NCBI RefSeq assembly: GCF_016461705.1
Contig: NZ_JAEMHW010000002.1
Span: 558,001 to 622,000, forward strand
Source of the DNA: Streptococcus vicugnae
GTDB lineage: Bacteria > Bacillota > Bacilli > Lactobacillales > Streptococcaceae
DNA: 64,000 bases
Direction: 5' to 3'
The notes beneath the pieces were generated by a model. The model was not told where the DNA came from. It saw nothing but the letters and a program-made list of their open reading frames with translations, and did not search any database. Within the stretch, counting starts at the first letter, position 1. Each line of letters begins with the position of its first letter. Positions 16,388 to 24,964 of the stretch are shown here, one piece after another. Made by a program: the position numbers and the translations under genes.

Positions 16388-18619
16388 TCACCTCACTGTC
16401 TCAAGTTTCCAGTGGTTCAATCCTCTAAAGCGGATGGCGCCTTGTTCGTCTGTGCGGTAAATGGTCATATTTTGAGCTCGGAAGCGTTCAAGTGTTTCTT
16501 GGTGAGGGTGTTTGTAGCGATTATTTTGTCCAACCGAAATTAAAGCTATTTGTGGAGAGGTGTAAGCTAGAAATGCTGGACTTGATGAGCCTTTTGAGCC
16601 ATGATGCCCTGCTTTTAAAACATCAACTGGCAGATTGGGATAAGTTGCTATCAACTCTTGCTCGCCTTCTTCTTCCAAATCTCCTGTAAACAAGAAATGT
16701 TCGCCAAGAAGATTGCCATAAAGCACCACAGAATCGTTATTGCTACCGTCACCCAGCTTACTAGGATAGAGCACCTGCAAGTGACTTCCCATAATTGGCA
16801 AGTTATCTCCTGCAGAAACTGCGCGAACTGGCGTCTTCGTTTGTCGAAGTTTAACCACAAAATCTGACTTTGTGAGACTTCCTGGACTAACCAGAATTTC
16901 TCCAATCTTCACATGTTTGGCTACTTCCAGCATATCTCCCATATGATCCGTATCCGTGTGCGTCAGAACTAACTGGTCAATTTTTCCAACGCCGCGACTG
17001 TTGAGATAAGGAATCAAGGTTCGCTCCGCATTGCTATCAGAATTGCACTCCTGCCACGCATTCTTCTCACTAAAGCTCACCTTTCCGCCCACATCAATTA
17101 GCAGCGTATGCCCCTTAACATCACGCACAAAAATACTATCTCCCTGCCCAATATCAACCATCGTCACCTCGTTTTCTAGCGGATGCTTGATTTGAAAAAA
17201 TAGCAGAGCAATTACGCTAACTAGAAAAATCGCCAACTTTTTGTACCGGTAACAATCATATAAAACTCCTAAGGTTAACAATAATAACAACAAGATAGCT
17301 AGACTCGGTTTTCCAAAAACAAGTGGAGAACCAACAAGAACCTTACTCATTTTAACTAACTTTTCCAAAAAGACAAACAAAGGATTGAGACAAGTTAATT
17401 TAAGAAAAGGTGAAATAAGGAAAGTGAAGCTCAACAAAGGGAGAATGACAACATCAAAAGCCAGTGAAAAAATAGCTGTTAAAAGCAGCGACAAGGGTTG
17501 AAATACTGAGAAGAAATATAGCAAAACCGGTAAACTTCCCAGCGAAATCGCCAAACATTCTGTAAGGATTTTTCGATAATGACTAAACTCATCAAAATCA
17601 ATCAAACTCAGGATAAAAGCATAGGTAAAAGAAAGAATTCCTCCTGTTGTCAGCAGGAAATTTGGCATCAAAATAAAAAGGGTCATTAAAGTAAAGGCAA
17701 GATTATCTAATTTTTTTATACCAAGATTTGCAAAAGCAGACTGAATAAGGCTCCGAACAACTGAAACCGAAAAGCCTGTCAAGCCAGCATATACAAGTGA
17801 AAACGGGATTTGCAGTATATCCACATAATCTCGCCGTAACCCAAGACGTAAAAAAATAAAACGAAAAAGTCCCACAAAAAAGCCCACCTGCATACCAGAC
17901 AGAGCAAAAAGATGAATAATCCCTAAACTAGTGTAAACATCACTCATCTCATCAAAAGACTTATCCAAATATCCAAACAAAAGGCCAGTCATGTAATGTT
18001 GCATGGGAGCAGGAAAATTCCTTTGAATACTGACAATCGCCTGTCTTCTAAGTTCATGTAGTCGTTCAAAAAAACTTAAAGAGCTTTGCTGTCTCATTTC
18101 AGTAATCGAAGAAAGATTAGCAATCCGATAAATGCCTTCATGTTTAAGGTAAGTGCGGTAATCAAAACCACCTAAATTCCGCTGTGGCGTTGCCTCTTCT
18201 AAATCCACCTGCCCTGATAAAAGCATTGTTTGATTAAGATTTTTAAAAAATTCCTGCTCTTTTTCTGACTTCAAGGTATAAAGAACTTGGTAAGTCTGCC
18301 CAGCCTCCTTCCCTCGAAAAGATAACAAATCACCATTAACCGAAATCGTATCAGGAATCATCTGGATTTTTGTTAAATGAGCTGGCGCCGCTTGATAAGC
18401 CTGTTCTGTCTGATTAGCCTTAGTCAGGAAAAATATCGCAAAGAAAGCCAAGCACAGTGAAACCAGACACCAAGTCTTCCAACCATACTGTTGCCATAAA
18501 AACAGCAAGGCTAGCAAAAGAAACATCAAACACCCAATCACTTTTGAAAAACAGAGATAATAAACCAAAATGAGCAAAAAAGCCAATTGAATTGGCTTAA
18601 TGGGAAGATACTTAATCAA
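16388..18619 (-). CDS. comEC: ComEC/Rec2 DNA-uptake channel protein
   Basis: ComEC forms the membrane channel that brings single-stranded DNA into competent cells. The 743-residue protein has two N-terminal helices, a DUF4131/OB-like extracellular part (about 80-190), the Competence domain with many helices (about 210-460, including FALSGMQVGFF) and a C-terminal metallo-beta-lactamase domain (about 485-730) with LTHTDTDHMGD and KAGHHGSKGSS. Full length for the family. Its start overlaps comEA by 8 bp, so it is driven by the comEA late-competence promoter. Confidence 0.96.
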   Translation of the reverse strand: MIKYLPIKPIQLAFLLILVYYLCFSKVIGCLMFLLLALLFLWQQYGWKTWCLVSLCLAFFAIFFLTKANQTEQAYQAAPAHLTKIQMIPDTISVNGDLLSFRGKEAGQTYQVLYTLKSEKEQEFFKNLNQTMLLSGQVDLEEATPQRNLGGFDYRTYLKHEGIYRIANLSSITEMRQQSSLSFFERLHELRRQAIVSIQRNFPAPMQHYMTGLLFGYLDKSFDEMSDVYTSLGIIHLFALSGMQVGFFVGLFRFIFLRLGLRRDYVDILQIPFSLVYAGLTGFSVSVVRSLIQSAFANLGIKKLDNLAFTLMTLFILMPNFLLTTGGILSFTYAFILSLIDFDEFSHYRKILTECLAISLGSLPVLLYFFSVFQPLSLLLTAIFSLAFDVVILPLLSFTFLISPFLKLTCLNPLFVFLEKLVKMSKVLVGSPLVFGKPSLAILLLLLLTLGVLYDCYRYKKLAIFLVSVIALLFFQIKHPLENEVTMVDIGQGDSIFVRDVKGHTLLIDVGGKVSFSEKNAWQECNSDSNAERTLIPYLNSRGVGKIDQLVLTHTDTDHMGDMLEVAKHVKIGEILVSPGSLTKSDFVVKLRQTKTPVRAVSAGDNLPIMGSHLQVLYPSKLGDGSNNDSVVLYGNLLGEHFLFTGDLEEEGEQELIATYPNLPVDVLKAGHHGSKGSSSPAFLAYTSPQIALISVGQNNRYKHPHQETLERFRAQNMTIYRTDEQGAIRFRGLNHWKLETVR

Positions 18620-19277
18620 CAGTCACCTCAGCTTTTAGTTTTTCCAAAGTTTTCTCACCAATACCTGACACATTTTTCAAATCATCAATCGATGAAAAGC
18701 CACCGTTTGATTCACGGTAATCGATAATATCTTGGGCACGTTTGGCACCAATTCCTGAAATAGTTTGAAGCTGTTCTAACGTTGCTGTATTAAGATTAAC
18801 CTGATCTGATCTCGTATCATGATCTGTACCATTATTTGCTTGTGAAGGAGTCGTTACTTGTGCAACATTTTCACCAACTTTTGCAACATAGACAACCGCT
18901 TCATCAACTAATTTTTCAGCCAGATTTACTGATTTTTTATCCGCATCTTCTGTGAAACCACCTGCTTTTTTGACTAAATCGGTTACACGGCTACCGTTTG
19001 AAAGCTCATAAACACCTTCATTTTTTACCGCACCTTTAATGTCGACAAAAATCCTTCCAGATGCCACTTGTGAACTAGCAGCGTTTTCCTTTGAAAAACT
19101 TGCTGTAGTACTTGCTGAAAAAGTCGTGCTTAAAGCAGGCAATTCACTCTGTGCTTCTGCTTTAGGTCTTGTCACATTTGACCAAACAAAAAAGCCTAGC
19201 AACATGACAAACACTGTTCCTAAAACCGTAGCTAGTGTTTTATTTTCTAAAAGTCTTTCTTTTAGCTCTTCAATCAT
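18612..19277 (-). CDS. comEA: ComEA DNA receptor
   Basis: ComEA binds double-stranded DNA outside the membrane and hands it to ComEC. The 221-residue protein has one N-terminal membrane helix (about 18-34), a Ser/Thr/Ala-rich spacer, a SLBB domain (about 75-135, VDIKGAVKNEGVYEL) and a C-terminal double helix-hairpin-helix (about 158-221, LNTATLEQLQTISGIGAKRA). The ATG has a weak GAGGAAG upstream. A CIN-box (19333-19340) places it under SigX. It overlaps comEC. Confidence 0.96.
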   Translation of the reverse strand: MIEELKERLLENKTLATVLGTVFVMLLGFFVWSNVTRPKAEAQSELPALSTTFSASTTASFSKENAASSQVASGRIFVDIKGAVKNEGVYELSNGSRVTDLVKKAGGFTEDADKKSVNLAEKLVDEAVVYVAKVGENVAQVTTPSQANNGTDHDTRSDQVNLNTATLEQLQTISGIGAKRAQDIIDYRESNGGFSSIDDLKNVSGIGEKTLEKLKAEVTVD

Positions 19278-19300
19278 TTTACTTCCTCGCTTTTAGTATT

Positions 19301-19325
19301 TAAAAAGAGCTCATACGAGCCTCAT
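19301..19325 (-). terminator. Hairpin plus T-run in the comEA leader
   Basis: On the minus strand GAG-G-CTC, GTAT, GAGCTC forms a short stem with a bulge, followed by TTTTT. It lies between the CIN-box and the comEA start. It could be a backup terminator for plsC or an attenuator of comEA. Confidence 0.45.
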
Positions 19326-19332
19326 ATCTATT

Positions 19333-19347
19333 TATTCGAAAAAAAGC
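19333..19347 (-). promoter_or_regulatory. SigX/ComX CIN-box of comEA
   Basis: On the minus strand a T-run followed by TTCGAATA, identical in core to the one at coiA. The T-run is also the U-tract of the plsC terminator. Confidence 0.75.
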
Positions 19348-19368
19348 CCGGCTAAATGCCGAGCTTTT
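19341..19368 (-). terminator. Terminator of plsC
   Basis: On the minus strand AAAGCTCGGC and GCCGGGCTTT pair around a 5-nt loop and run into seven T, which overlap the comEA CIN-box. Confidence 0.85.
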
Positions 19369-19373
19369 GATTA

Positions 19374-20120
19374 TTATTTCATTTTACGGTGCTTATCTGG
19401 ATCCCAAACAAAGCTTGCAATGTAACTAAAGAGTAATGTCAAAAGTACAACAACAATGGCTACTAAGCCAAGCGGAACACGATAAATATAAGTTAATGGA
19501 TTTGGTTTTTTATCGATATGATAAGTCGCGTTTTCAGCATCCAAACGATCAAATTCAGTTTGAATACGGTTGGCAACTTCTTCAATACCTTCGTCATTCA
19601 TACGTTTGATATCAGAAATATCAATCGGATTACCAAAGTTCATATCAACACGTTCACCAGTCAAAAGACCTTTTAATTGCATTGGTCCTGCATAAACCAC
19701 TGGCATGATTTTAACTTTAGCCATTTTTGCAATGACGGCTACCCCACCTTTAACGTCTGTTGAATGACGACTACCACTTGGAAACATAACAAGTGAGCGA
19801 TTGCTTTTCTTCAACATATTAATTGGGTATTTGATAGCTTTTTGACCAGGATTTTCACGGTCAATTGGAAAGGCACCACACATGCGAATCCACCAACCAA
19901 AAATACGGTTTGTAAACAATTCCTTCTTAGCCATGAAAATGAATTGTTTTGGTCGAGCTGCGAAAGCCATATAAACAGGATCCCACCACGTACGGTGCGG
20001 TGCAACCAAAATATAGTTTTCATCTTTACTCAAAATTTTGTCTTCATTGTGATAATGGGCATTACCGTTGATAATCCAAAGTAGGAAAACCACTAACCCG
20101 CGTAAATAAGTATAAAACAC
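19374..20120 (-). CDS. plsC: 1-acyl-sn-glycerol-3-phosphate acyltransferase
   Basis: PlsC adds the second acyl chain to make phosphatidic acid. The 248-residue membrane protein has the HX4D catalytic motif in APHRTWWDPVYM and a substrate-binding FPSGSRHS, a variant of the usual FPEGTRS. Membrane helices are seen at the N-terminus (1-20) and near the C-terminus (about 215-240). The length is typical of streptococcal PlsC. It is monocistronic and divergent from the methyltransferase gene at 20237. Confidence 0.9.
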   Translation of the reverse strand: MFYTYLRGLVVFLLWIINGNAHYHNEDKILSKDENYILVAPHRTWWDPVYMAFAARPKQFIFMAKKELFTNRIFGWWIRMCGAFPIDRENPGQKAIKYPINMLKKSNRSLVMFPSGSRHSTDVKGGVAVIAKMAKVKIMPVVYAGPMQLKGLLTGERVDMNFGNPIDISDIKRMNDEGIEEVANRIQTEFDRLDAENATYHIDKKPNPLTYIYRVPLGLVAIVVVLLTLLFSYIASFVWDPDKHRKMK

Positions 20121-20223
20121 AGATTTACTCCTTTTTTTCTCATTACCTTACATTGTACCATGCTTAAGCGGTTTTAGAAAGTAAAAAATCAACGGCTTGC
20201 TAGTGAGAATAAGTAAAATTTGC

Positions 20224-20229
20224 TATAAT
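20224..20229 (+). promoter_or_regulatory. Extended -10, leaderless arrangement, before the tRNA methyltransferase
   Basis: TG-C-TATAAT ends 7 nt before the ATG at 20237. No Shine-Dalgarno is present upstream. Transcription would start at or next to the start codon. Confidence 0.55.
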
Positions 20230-20236
20230 AAATGTC

Positions 20237-20998
20237 ATGACTAAATCAATTTTAAAAGAAGGCGAGCGTATTGATCAGCTCTTTTCGACAGACGTAAAAA
20301 TTATTCAAAACAGAGATGTTTTTAGCTATTCTATCGACAGTGTCCTCTTGTCACGTTTCCCAAAAATTCCATCTCGTGGCTTGATTGTTGACCTTTGTTC
20401 TGGAAATGGTGCCGTAGGTCTTTTTGCAAGCACTCGTACCAAAGCACCAATTTTAGAAATTGAAATTCAAGAGCGACTTGCTGATATGGCAGAGCGTTCT
20501 ATCCAGCTCAACCAGCTTAAAGACCAAGTCCAGATGATTAACGATGATTTAAAAAATCTGCTTAATCATGTCCCTCGAACTAGTGTTGACCTCATCCTTT
20601 GTAACCCGCCTTATTTCAAGGTTTCAGAGACTTCTAAGAAAAATGTGTCTGAACATTACCTTCTGGCTCGACATGAAATTACAACTAACCTTGAAGAAAT
20701 CTGTGACATTGCACGACACGCTCTTAAATCAAATGGTCGTATCGCCATGGTTCACCGACCAGACCGTTTCTTAGATATCATTGATACCATGAGAAAATAC
20801 AATCTTGCCCCAAAACGCATCCAATTTGTTTATCCAAAAATGGGAAAAGATGCCAATATGTTACTTATTGAAGCCATCAAAGATGGTTCAACTGACGGTC
20901 TAAAAATCCTTCCACCACTCTTTGTTCACAAAGAAAATGGCGAGTATACCGACGATATTTTTGAAATCTATTATGGAAAAAACGGAAAGAAAGACTAA
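20237..20998 (+). CDS. tRNA1(Val) (adenine37-N6)-methyltransferase-like protein
   Basis: The 253-residue protein has a Rossmann-fold SAM site ([15 protein letters not shown]) and the NPPYF motif of N6-adenine methyltransferases. This matches the YfiC/TrmN6 family, which methylates A37 of tRNA1(Val); the tRNA target is inferred from the family. The ATG has no Shine-Dalgarno and lies 7 nt after an extended -10. The end overlaps the GIY-YIG gene by 26 bp, so the two are cotranscribed, as is common in Firmicutes. Confidence 0.9.
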   Translation: MTKSILKEGERIDQLFSTDVKIIQNRDVFSYSIDSVLLSRFPKIPSRGLIVDLCSGNGAVGLFASTRTKAPILEIEIQERLADMAERSIQLNQLKDQVQMINDDLKNLLNHVPRTSVDLILCNPPYFKVSETSKKNVSEHYLLARHEITTNLEEICDIARHALKSNGRIAMVHRPDRFLDIIDTMRKYNLAPKRIQFVYPKMGKDANMLLIEAIKDGSTDGLKILPPLFVHKENGEYTDDIFEIYYGKNGKKD

Positions 20999-21260
20999 AA
21001 AAGCTTATATGTATGTGGTTGAATGTTCTGACGGAACGCTTTATACAGGCTACACCACAGATATCCAGCACCGCATCAAAACTCATAATGCTGGTAAGGG
21101 AGCTAAATACACAAGAAGTCGCCTTCCAGTTAAACTCATCTATCAAGAAACCTTTGATAGCAAAGAAGCTGCCATGTCTGCAGAAAGTTATTTTAAACAA
21201 AAAACACGAAAGCAAAAATTAGAGTACATTGCCACACATACTGAATCTGACCAATCATAA
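20973..21260 (+). CDS. GIY-YIG domain protein, UPF0213/YhbQ-like
   Basis: A 95-residue single-domain GIY-YIG protein. It shows [19 protein letters not shown], where the two aromatic strands correspond to GIY and YIG, then the conserved Arg in IQHRIKTHN and a Glu in AESYFK. Such small proteins are structure-selective DNA nucleases or nuclease-like proteins of unclear role. I chose the ATG at 20973 because earlier in-frame codons lie deep within the methyltransferase gene. A terminator follows. Confidence 0.88.
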   Translation: MEKTERKTKKAYMYVVECSDGTLYTGYTTDIQHRIKTHNAGKGAKYTRSRLPVKLIYQETFDSKEAAMSAESYFKQKTRKQKLEYIATHTESDQS

Positions 21261-21285
21261 AAGCACTTCAATCGAAGTGTTTTTA
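21260..21285 (+). terminator. Terminator of the methyltransferase/GIY-YIG operon
   Basis: CACTTC and GAAGTG pair around AATC and are followed by TTTTT. Confidence 0.8.
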
Positions 21286-21342
21286 ATTATAGTAAAAATC
21301 ATAACAAAAGAAAGCCACTCTTGTGACTTTCCTTGTAAATAC

Positions 21343-22917
21343 TTATCTTTCACCTTTATTTCGGATAACAAATCCAGGTTTCTTTTCACTTGATGTGCGG
21401 TGTGGGCGTTTGTTATCTTTATTTTGGAAATCACGTTTGTTTTTAGATGATGTGCGTTTGAAATCGCGGAATCCATTATCACGGTCATCACGTTTGCGAT
21501 CACGACCGCCACGACGGTTATCACGTCCACGTCCATTGCCACGTCCACCTTTACGGTTATTGAATCCACCACCTGATGGTTTGAATGGTAATGGTTTTTC
21601 ACGCGCAATTTCAACTTTTGGAAGAGTTTCAGGATCTTTAACAGTCAAGCTCAAGATGTATAAAGCCAACTCTTCTGGTGTGAATTCTGCAGCCAATTTA
21701 ACCGCATCCCCTTTGAATTTATCAAAGTTATTACGGATAGTTTCATCCGCAAAATCACGTTCAATTTTCTTAAGGGCAACTTTTTTCTTCGCTTTAAATG
21801 CTTCATCAGCTGTAGCAGGTTTCAAACCTTTCATACGTTTCTTAGTCAATTTTTCAATGATTGACAAGTAACCCATTTCGTTTGGTGCAACAAAAGTAAT
21901 CGATTGACCATGTTTACCTGCACGTCCAGTACGTCCAATACGGTGTACGTAGCTTTCTGGATCTTGTGGAATATCATAGTTATAAACGTGTGTCACCCCT
22001 GAAATATCAAGACCACGCGCTGCAACGTCAGTCGCAACCAAAATATCGATATTATCATTTTTGAAATCGCGTAGGACACGAAGACGTTTACCTTGATCAA
22101 GGTCACCGTGAATACCTTCTGCACGATAGCCACGCAATTTCAAACCACGTGTCAATTCATCCACACGACGTTTTGTACGTCCAAAAACAATTGACAATTC
22201 AGGTTGATCAACGTCCATAAGACGCGTCATTGTATCAAATTTATCTTGTTCTTTAACACGAATATAGTATTGATCGACAAGATCAGTAGTCAATTCTTTA
22301 GCAGCTACTTTTACGTGTTCAGGATTTTGCATAAATTTAACACCAATACGTTTGATAGCTTCAGGCATAGTAGCTGAGAAAAGAAGCGTTTGACGTGCTT
22401 CAGGTACACGACTGATAATAGCTTCGATATCTTCTAAGAATCCCATGTTAAGCATTTCATCTGCTTCATCAAGAATCAATGTTTCAACGTGTTCAAGTTT
22501 TAAAGCTTTACGTTTAATCAAATCAAGCAAACGACCTGGTGTCCCAACAACAATATGAGCACCTGAACGAATAGCTTTGATTTGTTTTTCAATGCTTGAA
22601 CCGCCGTAAACTGAACGGACTTTAACACCTTTTTCACGACCAAAACGGAATAATTCTTCTTGACCTTGAACCGCTAATTCACGTGTTGGAGCGATAACCA
22701 AGGCTTGAACAAGATTACGACTTGTATCAATTTTATCCAAGGTTGGTAAACCAAAGGCAGCTGTTTTCCCTGTACCAGTTTGCGCTTGTCCGATAACATC
22801 CTTACCTTCCAATGCCAAAGGAATTGTTAATTCTTGGATTGGAGATGGCTCAACAAAGCCTGCTTTTTCAACAGCAGCAAGGATTGCTTCCGATAAGTTA
22901 AGTTCTGTAAATTTCAA
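21343..22917 (-). CDS. cshA: DEAD-box RNA helicase CshA
   Basis: A 524-residue ATP-dependent RNA helicase of the CshA type, involved in RNA degradation and cold adaptation. All motifs are in place: Q-motif [10 protein letters not shown], motif I AQTGTGKT, Ia [35 protein letters not shown] and [12 protein letters not shown]. After about residue 430 comes a low-complexity basic tail rich in Arg, Gly, Asp and Asn ([19 protein letters not shown]), which usually binds RNA. A hairpin sits in the 5' leader (22935-22955). Confidence 0.97.
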   Translation of the reverse strand: MKFTELNLSEAILAAVEKAGFVEPSPIQELTIPLALEGKDVIGQAQTGTGKTAAFGLPTLDKIDTSRNLVQALVIAPTRELAVQGQEELFRFGREKGVKVRSVYGGSSIEKQIKAIRSGAHIVVGTPGRLLDLIKRKALKLEHVETLILDEADEMLNMGFLEDIEAIISRVPEARQTLLFSATMPEAIKRIGVKFMQNPEHVKVAAKELTTDLVDQYYIRVKEQDKFDTMTRLMDVDQPELSIVFGRTKRRVDELTRGLKLRGYRAEGIHGDLDQGKRLRVLRDFKNDNIDILVATDVAARGLDISGVTHVYNYDIPQDPESYVHRIGRTGRAGKHGQSITFVAPNEMGYLSIIEKLTKKRMKGLKPATADEAFKAKKKVALKKIERDFADETIRNNFDKFKGDAVKLAAEFTPEELALYILSLTVKDPETLPKVEIAREKPLPFKPSGGGFNNRKGGRGNGRGRDNRRGGRDRKRDDRDNGFRDFKRTSSKNKRDFQNKDNKRPHRTSSEKKPGFVIRNKGER

Positions 22918-22934
22918 ATTTTTCTCTTTTCTAA

Positions 22935-22955
22935 AAGGCAGTGCGAAGCTGCCTT
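22935..22955 (-). other. Hairpin in the cshA 5' leader
   Basis: AAGGCAG and CTGCCTT form a perfect 7-bp stem around a 7-nt loop, followed on the minus strand by TTTTAG. It lies about 20 nt before the cshA start and could be an attenuator or an mRNA-stability element. A separate 13-bp inverted repeat, GTTGTTTAACAAC, lies at 22972-22984. The rest of 22985-23100 holds nothing I can name. Confidence 0.5.
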
Positions 22956-23113
22956 ATTAAACTTTAGTTTCGTTGTTTAACAACTTAACTAGTGTAACAC
23001 ATTCTAAGTCAAAAAGATAGGAAACAGTTTCATTTATTATCATTAACACGTTTTCATAGTGTCAATTATTTGAATATTCTTTAAAAAAACTATTTGACTT
23101 TTTTTGAAGGATT

Positions 23114-23146
23114 TTTAAGTTTTCTTTAAGGCATAATAGCTATAAT
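23114..23146 (+). promoter_or_regulatory. CiaR direct repeat and promoter
   Basis: TTTAAG (23114-23119), five bases, TTTAAG (23125-23130), then 10 bp to TATAAT (23141-23146). This is an exact match to the streptococcal CiaR binding site TTTAAG-N5-TTTAAG and to the position it takes in place of a -35 in CiaR-driven promoters. Confidence 0.8.
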
Positions 23147-23152
23147 AGCAAC

Positions 23153-23217
23153 ATCCTAAAACTTTTCTTTTTCATAATCTCAAAAAAACAGCTCTGATTC
23201 GTCAGAGCTGTTTTTTT
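23153..23217 (+). ncRNA. Candidate CiaR-dependent small RNA (csRNA)
   Basis: A transcript from the CiaR promoter would start near 23153 and stop after the terminator at 23186-23217, giving about 65 nt. The unpaired 5' part is pyrimidine-rich and includes CUUUUCUUUUUCAU, which could pair with start regions of the AUGAAAAAG kind. No ORF with a Shine-Dalgarno is present. Published csRNAs of streptococci have the same CiaR box, TATAAT and terminator layout but are often somewhat longer and contain anti-Shine-Dalgarno stretches; here only one strong stem is seen. Start and function are inferred. Confidence 0.65.
23186..23217 (+). terminator. Terminator of the candidate csRNA
   Basis: ACAGCTCTGA and TCAGAGCTGT pair perfectly around TTCG and are followed by seven T; A and T flanks extend the stem. 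Confidence 0.9.
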
Positions 23218-23230
23218 ACACCCGTAACAA

Positions 23231-23267
23231 TTATAAAAGGTCTGAGCAATGCTCAGACCTTTTATAA
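23231..23267 (-). terminator. Terminator of prfC
   Basis: A perfect 17-bp stem (TTATAAAAGGTCTGAGC and its complement) with a 3-nt loop directly after the prfC stop codon. Confidence 0.85.
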
Positions 23268-24812
23268 TTACATTTTTTCTTCCAAATCAACATCTGGATA
23301 TTTATCCGCAAACCAACGAAGTGCAAAGTCGTTTTCGAAAAGGAAAACGGGTTGGTCGAAACGGTCTTTAGCCAAGATATTACGGCTTGAAGACATGCGT
23401 TCATCAAGATCTTCTGGTTTAATCCAACGAACAGTCTTTTTACCCATTGGCGTCATGACAACTTCAGCGTTGTATTCATTTTCCATACGGTGTTTGAAAA
23501 CTTCAAACTGCAATTGACCTACCGCACCAAGCATGTATTCGCCTGTTTGGTAGTTTTTGTACAATTGGATAGCCCCTTCTTGTACCAATTGTTCAATACC
23601 TTTATGAAATGATTTTTGTTTCATGACGTTTTTAGCGGCAACTTTCATGAACAATTCTGGCGTAAAGGTTGGCAGTGGTTCGAATTCAAATTTATTTTTA
23701 CCAACTGTCAAAGTATCACCAACTTGGTATGTACCTGTATCGTAAACCCCGATAATATCACCAGCAACGGCGTTTTCAACATTTTCACGTGATTCAGCCA
23801 TGAATTGTGTCACATTTGACAATTTCACTGATTTTTTCGTACGAGCCAAATTCACGCTCATACCACGTTCAAATTCACCTGAAACGATACGTACGAAAGC
23901 AATACGGTCACGGTGACGTGGGTCCATATTAGCCTGGATTTTAAAGACAAATCCTGAGAAGTCTTTGCCGTAAGGATCGATTTCATTACCTTCTGTTGTT
24001 TTGTGCCCATGAGGCTCTGGTGCGAATTGTAAGAAAGTATCTAGGAAAGTTTGCACACCAAAGTTTGTAAGGGCTGAACCGAAGAACACTGGTGTCAAAT
24101 CACCAGACAAGATAGTTTCTTCTGAGAATTCATTTCCTGCTTCTTCTAGCAACTCAACATCTTCCAAAACTTGTTGGTAAAATGGGTTGTTAGCAAATAA
24201 CTTGTCACCATCTTCAAGTGCTGCAAAACGTTCATCACCTTTGTAAAGTTCCAAACGTTTGTTGTACAAGTCGTAAAGCCCTTCAAATGATTTCCCCATA
24301 CCAATTGGCCAGTTCATTGGGTAACTTGCAATACCAAGCACTTCTTCCAATTCTTCCAAAAGATCAAGCGGTTCACGACCATCACGGTCCAATTTATTGA
24401 TGAAAGTGAAGACAGGAATATTACGGTGTTTTACAACTTCAAAGAGTTTTTTCGTTTGTGCTTCGATACCTTTGGCTGAATCGACAACCATGACTGCAGC
24501 GTCAACGGCCATAAGGGTACGATAAGTATCTTCAGAGAAGTCTTCGTGCCCCGGTGTATCAAGGATATTAACACGTTTACCAGCGTAATCAAATTGCATC
24601 ACTGATGATGTAACAGAGATACCACGTTGTTTTTCGATATCCATCCAGTCAGATTTAGCAAAGTTCCCTGTTTTTTTACCTTTTACAGTACCGGCTTCAC
24701 GAATTTCTCCACCAAAATAAAGTAATTGCTCTGTAATTGTCGTTTTACCAGCATCCGGGTGACTGATGATGGCAAAGGTACGACGTTTTTTAATGTCATC
24801 TTGAATTGTCAT
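23268..24812 (-). CDS. prfC: Peptide chain release factor 3
   Basis: RF3 is the GTPase that releases RF1/RF2 from the ribosome after termination. The 514-residue protein has G1 [10 protein letters not shown]2 region [12 protein letters not shown]3 [12 protein letters not shown] and G4 [10 protein letters not shown], then the RF3-type C-terminal domains ([13 protein letters not shown]). Length is full. The gene is monocistronic, closed by a strong terminator. Confidence 0.97.
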   Translation of the reverse strand: MTIQDDIKKRRTFAIISHPDAGKTTITEQLLYFGGEIREAGTVKGKKTGNFAKSDWMDIEKQRGISVTSSVMQFDYAGKRVNILDTPGHEDFSEDTYRTLMAVDAAVMVVDSAKGIEAQTKKLFEVVKHRNIPVFTFINKLDRDGREPLDLLEELEEVLGIASYPMNWPIGMGKSFEGLYDLYNKRLELYKGDERFAALEDGDKLFANNPFYQQVLEDVELLEEAGNEFSEETILSGDLTPVFFGSALTNFGVQTFLDTFLQFAPEPHGHKTTEGNEIDPYGKDFSGFVFKIQANMDPRHRDRIAFVRIVSGEFERGMSVNLARTKKSVKLSNVTQFMAESRENVENAVAGDIIGVYDTGTYQVGDTLTVGKNKFEFEPLPTFTPELFMKVAAKNVMKQKSFHKGIEQLVQEGAIQLYKNYQTGEYMLGAVGQLQFEVFKHRMENEYNAEVVMTPMGKKTVRWIKPEDLDERMSSSRNILAKDRFDQPVFLFENDFALRWFADKYPDVDLEEKM

Positions 24813-24904
24813 TTTATTTCCTTATTATAATTAAATTTCTTTGATAACGACTTTGTCCGTTTTTTTTATGAATGGCTACATTAAGCCACTCCTTTTGTGA
24901 CGAT

Positions 24905-24938
24905 ACAAAAATAGAGTCATGGGACTCCATAACTCTAT
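24905..24938 (-). terminator. Terminator after the Wzy-like gene
   Basis: On the minus strand ATAGAGTTATGG and CCATGACTCTAT pair with one G-U and are followed by TTTTTG. Confidence 0.85.
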
Positions 24939-24964
24939 TATTATAACGAAAATTAGACGCTATT

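Noticed and set aside
21323..21871. 182-residue plus-strand open frame antisense to the cshA tail
   Set aside because: It mirrors the Arg/Gly-rich low-complexity end of cshA; no Shine-Dalgarno or family resemblance.
23041..23060. CcpA cre-like sequence near the csRNA
   Set aside because: Only the central part fits; at least two conserved positions are wrong.
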